Source: Heterobilharzia americana (lineage: Eukaryota; Platyhelminthes; Trematoda; Strigeidida; Schistosomatidae). Taken from it: a stretch of 64,000 bases of DNA. The DNA lies in assembly GCA_944470555.2 (NCBI GenBank), contig OX104134.1:16781248-16845247 (forward strand), given 5' to 3'. How positions within the stretch are numbered: position 1 is the first letter of the stretch; the number at the start of each line of letters is the position of its first letter. Both the position numbers and the translations under genes were made by a program. Shown here piece after piece: positions 59,308 to 64,000 of the stretch. The notes below the pieces were generated by a model. That model saw only the letters and a program-made list of their open reading frames with translations, did not search any database and was not told the origin of the DNA.

Positions 59308-60603
59308 TTGAACAAAGCATAGAATGGCAGTCAACTCAACTCAACCTCAACTTCAACTTCATCAATTCTGAAAGGACCTTCGACAGCGTCGACCCACAAG
59401 TAATTTGGCAGGCTGCTGCTTCAACACTACGCAATACCAAAAACCCTCATCAATCTCATTCAACAACTATATAAAGACACCACATGCCAAGTGATCCACA
59501 ATGGAGAGCTCAGTGATGCTTTCGAAGTGAAGACAGGAGACAGGAGTAAGACAAGGCTGACACTCACTATCACCCATGATATTCCTGATTGTGGTCGACT
59601 CGACTGGGTCATGCAACAAACAGTGAGGAGCGAGGAGAGGGGGATACGCTGAACCGCAGAAAATATCCTAGAAGATTTGGATTTCACCGATGACTTGTGT
59701 CTAATATCTTGTGGCACAAACTGGAAGATCCACAGGCAAAAATCAACAAGTTGAGAGAAGAGGCAGGGCAGCAAAGACGGCACTTCCTTCAGGTGATCGT
59801 AGTGAAGAGAGAGATGTGATGAAGATACCCAAGCACCACCACAACCACCACCACCACCACCACCAACAACAACAACAAAAACAACAACAACAAGCTCAAA
59901 CCACCATCAACGGGAGAAACTTAAAGGAAGTAGTCTCTTTCACCTATCTGCCTAGGCAGCATCGTTCCAACTACAGGTGACACAGGCACAGAAGAGGACG
60001 TCAAAGCCAGCCAGGATCGGAAAGACAGTAAGACAGGTGTTCATTAACCTGAAACCAGTGTGGAGATCTCCTGCACTCAGTACAAAGCGTGAACAACATC
60101 CGGATTTTCAACACTAATGTCAGTCAAGTCAGTGCTTCTATGTGGTGGTTCACAGACTTGGAGTGTTACGAAAAGCATTTGCAACAAACTGCAGACATTC
60201 ATCAACAACTGCCTACGCTGGCTCGATACTGAATCTCAGATGGCCAGAATAATAAGAATAAGCAACAAGAAACTCTGGCCTGATAACGGACCAACCAAGA
60301 ACGATAGGTCGCTCAACAGATATGCAGAAGGAAGTGGAGATGGATTGGATTGGGCATACACTGAGAAGACCGAGTGGGACACCACGTGCCAGGCCATGCC
60401 GTTGAGTGGAAGCCAGGTGGGAAACGGCGAGTTGGAAGTCCCGACTGAGGGTGACATGGAGGAGATGGTGTGAGGAGGAAATGAGAGCTTGTGGGCAGTT
60501 GTGGAGCCAGGTTGAAAAGACTGTGGAGAACAGGGTGCAATGGAGACGTGCAACTGAAGCTCTATGTTCCACCAGGAGCCCAAGGGGGGAAAAAGTAATA
60601 ATG
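59308..60603 (+). mobile_element. SR2-type element, 5'-truncated, defective subfamily
   Basis: Target duplication cccagcat flanks it (59300-59307 and 60604-60611). It starts in the RT region and is closely similar to 41921-43375, including the same 7-bp acaggag duplication (59533-59546) and the same frame-breaking changes. A CCA/CAA-rich stretch (59840-59895) encodes His and Gln runs and is longer than in the sister copy. Frames of 89-118 aa within it are pieces of the RT C-terminal domain. Confidence 0.85.
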
Positions 60604-60611
60604 CCCAGCAT

Positions 60612-60934
60612 GTATTTCACTAAAGGGTTCTAGAAATTAGGCGACACTAATAACCTGTAGAAGAATTGTGAACTGCAATATAAGTTTCATTGGTCAGGCA
60701 GGTTTATGACGCCAGAGTGGACTACCCTATTCTACTATTATGCATGCCAACTAAAATCTGAAGTATGAAAATAATGTTTGGCGAAAACTACAACAGGAAA
60801 ACGAAGATTTTTTGAAAGGCAGATTCTCTTTTTACTCCTTCACTTTGTGTTAGGAACAGCAGTTTCTGCCATCATCAAAGTCAAGCGAACCTTTATGTTG
60901 AAGATATCTGATACACGTTAGTTAATTGAGGGGA
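60612..60934. other. Noncoding DNA, no gene seen
   Basis: No feature recognised between the SR2 copy and the hammerhead SINE relic. Confidence 0.5.
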
Positions 60935-61086
60935 ATCAGCAGAAAGTTGTGAATCTAGGTTTCGTGCTTGTCGGTATTCATCAGCGAGGCATATCTGCAA
61001 TCTTGACGGAACTGATGTCCCGCCTAAGATTTGAATCTGCTTCACCCAGTGTTGTAGTCGGTGACGTTACCAGGTGAGCTATCCGG

Positions 61087-61089
<3 letters not shown>
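60935..61089 (-). mobile_element. tRNA-derived SINE relic with hammerhead-like core of a second type
   Basis: On the minus strand the head TCCGGATAGCTCACCTGGTA (A-box-like) and GATTCAAATC (B-box-like, 61028-61037) are followed by TCGCTGATGAATACCGACAA, then GCACGAAACCTAGATTC. CTGATGA (60978-60984) and GAAAC (60959-60963) are both perfect and in the right order, and CCTAG could form a very small stem III. The segment between them does not form an obvious stem II, and the expected GUC before stem I is AUUC. It is either a decayed copy of a different hammerhead SINE family or a partial resemblance. The head abuts a TA microsatellite. Confidence 0.5.

Positions 61090-61136
<47 letters not shown>
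61090..61136. repeat. (TA)n microsatellite
   Basis: About 23 TA units directly next to the SINE head. Confidence 0.95.
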
Positions 61137-61139
<3 letters not shown>

Positions 61140-63371
61140 GATATACAATCACAAATTATCATAAATGGCGGTAGTCTATCAATATAAACTATATTTTTTC
61201 GGTAAAATAGGATTTATCTTTTTCTACCATTGTAGTCACAAAATGTTGCGAGATTTAACAAAAGAAGTTTTGTTCATTTTGACAGTACAGCAAAACATTT
61301 CATATATCTTTCCAAATGGTTTCAAGATTTCGCGCATTAAGCCAGCTTTGTGCACCTATTGTTTTGCTCTTGTTAATTAACTAAATTTACTAAAAATTTA
61401 GACTTGAGGCTATTTAAATGATGTATTTCATTTGGGTTTGAAGTAAACAATAAGTCATTTAATTTGTGTCCGTTATTCGAATACAGGAAAATAACTGTTA
61501 CTCTCAGCTAGGGCGATTTTGACGTCAATATTTTTCACCAAAAAAGCGGTGTGTTGATGTTTCCTTACATTTTATCTAAGTAGATGTTTTTAAGAACAAA
61601 GTAGTAGTATTGTTAATTAATTTTCGGAAGTTTCATCTGAGTCATTTAAAAGATCATATGGTGCAGCCAGGAAAATTGCTTTCAGTTCCTAATGTCGCAC
61701 AAAACACAATATCTGAAAAAGTAAGAATTTTTTCCATGTTTTATGGTTTAGCAAAGTCAGTGAATAACTAACCTAACAGTTTTTGATTTATGTAAATAAA
61801 ATGTTCTGTATATAGAGAAAACTTTCACCATCATGTACAAAATAATAATTTCAGAAATAAGAATACAGACTGTTCCTACTACATACATCACAGCATAAAA
61901 ATATGCTGTTAGTACTTAACCACTGAAATGCCCAGTGATAACCACATAGGGCATTAGTTGTAGGCTACATTTTGTACAACATGAAATCTTGTGACTATCT
62001 GAGAAGCAAAACGATGTGCTCACTTCTTATTTCATCAGGAAAACAAACTCAACCTTCTTCAGTGACCATAAGCCACGTAACTTCATTTACTTTATTTACT
62101 CAGTTATGAAAGAATTCTATGTTTTCCTGGTACTCGCTGGTATTATTAATCATCATAAGGTTACCTTTTTCAGTAACCTGTTTTATTTTGGTGCCTTATT
62201 TGAAATCTGTTAAAATAGTCTATGAGTACACTTTTTATATTTCATGACCTTATATTATGCCTTTTTACGTGCAAGAAAAACCTTTGCCATATATTCCGTG
62301 TTTAGTTATTATTTTACTTATTGAAACTGCAGATCACATTTTCAATAAAAGTTAATAGCTTGCTCAATGAAGAAGTAGCATAAGTCATATCTACGTGCAA
62401 ACCTAAACATGCGTAAACCTATGGTGAAAAGATGAACAGAAAGTTGAATGTATATCCGACTTATTTACTCGCCTTAACAAAGATAAACAGTCATTTTTCC
62501 AAACACTTTACAGCCTACTGTTGAGAATGTCTCGCTGAGATAGTTCTATAGAAGAAGAAAGCAAAAACTGAACGTAAGCATAAAACTATTAGTTAGGAAT
62601 ATGCTTTCTACGAAATGATGATCAGCTTCATTGAAGCATGTAAACTCGTAGATAATGTTTGAGGTGATCGAATGGTCAGCCTACCTACAAAGTATACTTG
62701 CAAGAACTGCTAACTATAGAACATAGTTCGTAAATCAGTAGGATATCTGCCTTAGTGTTACTTGTGAAGTCGGTATTCATGGTAACCGTTTTATTTAAAG
62801 CCGGAGGAATATGTCTGACTTGTGGCTTTATTCTCAAGTTATTCTTACTGTATCTTTGATAACAGTTCTGAATGATTACACATTTTGATCATTAAGAATT
62901 CTCTTTTGTAAAGTTTGTTCCGAGTACTGGACCTAATGATAGAATCTAGGTACTTTTCTTCTTTGTTTTACAGGAAATTTTAATAAACCCATAAAAACCA
63001 CCTATGATGAAACCATAGCTTGTTTCCGATGACACTCTTTTTAAAAACGGGCGTTTTCTTAACAGCCGTTGAAGAAGCACCTTTCAAAGATTTTGAAGCA
63101 AACACAAAATCTGTAAATGAAAGGCCTTATGCATCCGCCTGCATTATTACCCGGACTATCTGTCTGATGTGGACACTAGTAACATCAGCCAATTGCATTC
63201 AAGAATAAGAAATCAAACATCATCGATAAACTTAAGGACTGCTACGCTGATGTAAGCAATAATAACTATATGAGTTAGTTTTAATATAATCCCAGTGTTT
63301 AGAAAATTAGAACATACTGGGATAATATTAAAACTTACTTATATAGTGATTGGATCAAAGTTGGCGCTCGA
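61137..63371. other. AT-rich noncoding DNA, no gene seen
   Basis: Frames at 61165-61380, 62016-62213 and 63020-63208 (+) were inspected and have no recognised family or splice support. Confidence 0.4.
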
Positions 63372-63871
63372 NNNNNNNNNNNNNNNNNNNNNNNNNNNNN
63401 NNNNNNNNNNNNNNNNNNNNNNNNNNNNNNNNNNNNNNNNNNNNNNNNNNNNNNNNNNNNNNNNNNNNNNNNNNNNNNNNNNNNNNNNNNNNNNNNNNNN
63501 NNNNNNNNNNNNNNNNNNNNNNNNNNNNNNNNNNNNNNNNNNNNNNNNNNNNNNNNNNNNNNNNNNNNNNNNNNNNNNNNNNNNNNNNNNNNNNNNNNNN
63601 NNNNNNNNNNNNNNNNNNNNNNNNNNNNNNNNNNNNNNNNNNNNNNNNNNNNNNNNNNNNNNNNNNNNNNNNNNNNNNNNNNNNNNNNNNNNNNNNNNNN
63701 NNNNNNNNNNNNNNNNNNNNNNNNNNNNNNNNNNNNNNNNNNNNNNNNNNNNNNNNNNNNNNNNNNNNNNNNNNNNNNNNNNNNNNNNNNNNNNNNNNNN
63801 NNNNNNNNNNNNNNNNNNNNNNNNNNNNNNNNNNNNNNNNNNNNNNNNNNNNNNNNNNNNNNNNNNNNNNN
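63372..63871. other. Assembly gap, 500 N
   Basis: Exactly 500 unknown bases, a conventional placeholder of unspecified true length. The remaining 63872-64000 shows no recognisable feature. Confidence 0.99.
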
Positions 63872-64000
63872 TAGGTTACGTCTAACGTACACTGAGGAGC
63901 TGAAGCCATGGCGAATGCTAGTGGAATTTTGAATTCAGTGTTGATGATGACATGTAAACACTAGGTGAGCAAATTCACGGTCGATAAGCCCTCTTCATAA

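Noticed and set aside
60213..60620. 135-aa and overlapping minus frames
   Set aside because: Antisense shadows of the SR2 C-terminal domain. The same shadows occur in the 42957-43328 copy.
63295..63909. Frames spanning the N gap
   Set aside because: They exist only because N codons contain no stop; no real sequence supports them.
1..64000. CRISPR array, bacterial operons or a defence system
   Set aside because: No spaced direct repeats of that kind and no prokaryotic gene organisation. The window is eukaryotic, with introns, SINEs and retrotransposons.

Overview
This is eukaryotic, AT-rich, intron-bearing and repeat-laden DNA. The retroelement families together point to a blood fluke, genus Schistosoma: a CsRn1/Boudicca-type LTR retrotransposon primed by tRNA-Trp, RTE elements of SR2 type and of SR3/Perere-3 type, a CR1-type element, Penelope-like fragments, and Sm-alpha-like SINE relics carrying decayed hammerhead ribozymes. 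I cannot name the species from sequence alone. No bacterial-style operon, CRISPR array, rRNA or convincing functional tRNA gene was seen. A run of exactly 500 N (63372-63871) is a scaffold gap.

Layout. 1-359: an open frame on the minus strand running off the left edge. 917-1260: a solo LTR. 3544-6344: a complete but internally deleted LTR retrotransposon on the minus strand, with 5-bp target duplications, Gag, protease and the start of reverse transcriptase. 6825-7195: two decayed hammerhead SINE relics. About 7950-10740: a decayed CR1-type element (+). 12460-13475: two candidate host exons (+). 13804-14792 and 46285-46842: Penelope-like fragments. 16955-20897 and 25101-28394: two long SR2-type elements (+), each between 9-bp target duplications. 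22716-23452 and 29070-29805: a roughly 737-bp direct repeat, nearly identical, bracketing the second SR2 copy. 24114-24455: a candidate terminal exon (+). 30862-31305: a cluster of tRNA-derived SINEs. About 32985-36420: a near full-length SR3/Perere-3-type element (-). Three 5'-truncated SR2 copies lie at 37533-38163, 41921-43375 and 59308-60603. Further hammerhead SINE relics lie at 32615-32785, 38285-38440 and 60935-61089.

Host gene content is sparse. The best candidate is a minus-strand gene of about 17 kb whose exons I assembled by eye: 57440-57497, 56212-56264, 52711-52721 (11 nt), 52228-52259 (32 nt), 50303-50646, 48637-48829, possibly 40699-40713, and 40193-40590, with a 3' end near 40030. 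From 57497 to 50646 splice signals and reading phase agree. The 50303/48829 junction and the 48-41 kb stretch are less certain. The product would have a short structured N-terminal part followed by a long Ser/Thr/Asn-rich disordered part. I do not recognise the family. SR2 and Penelope fragments sit in its presumed introns.

The mobile elements are mostly dead: frameshifts, stop codons and lost catalytic residues are visible in nearly every one. The points most worth checking are the microexon chain, the hammerhead SINE relics, the near-identical 737-bp repeats, and the evidence that already defective SR2 copies were still being inserted.
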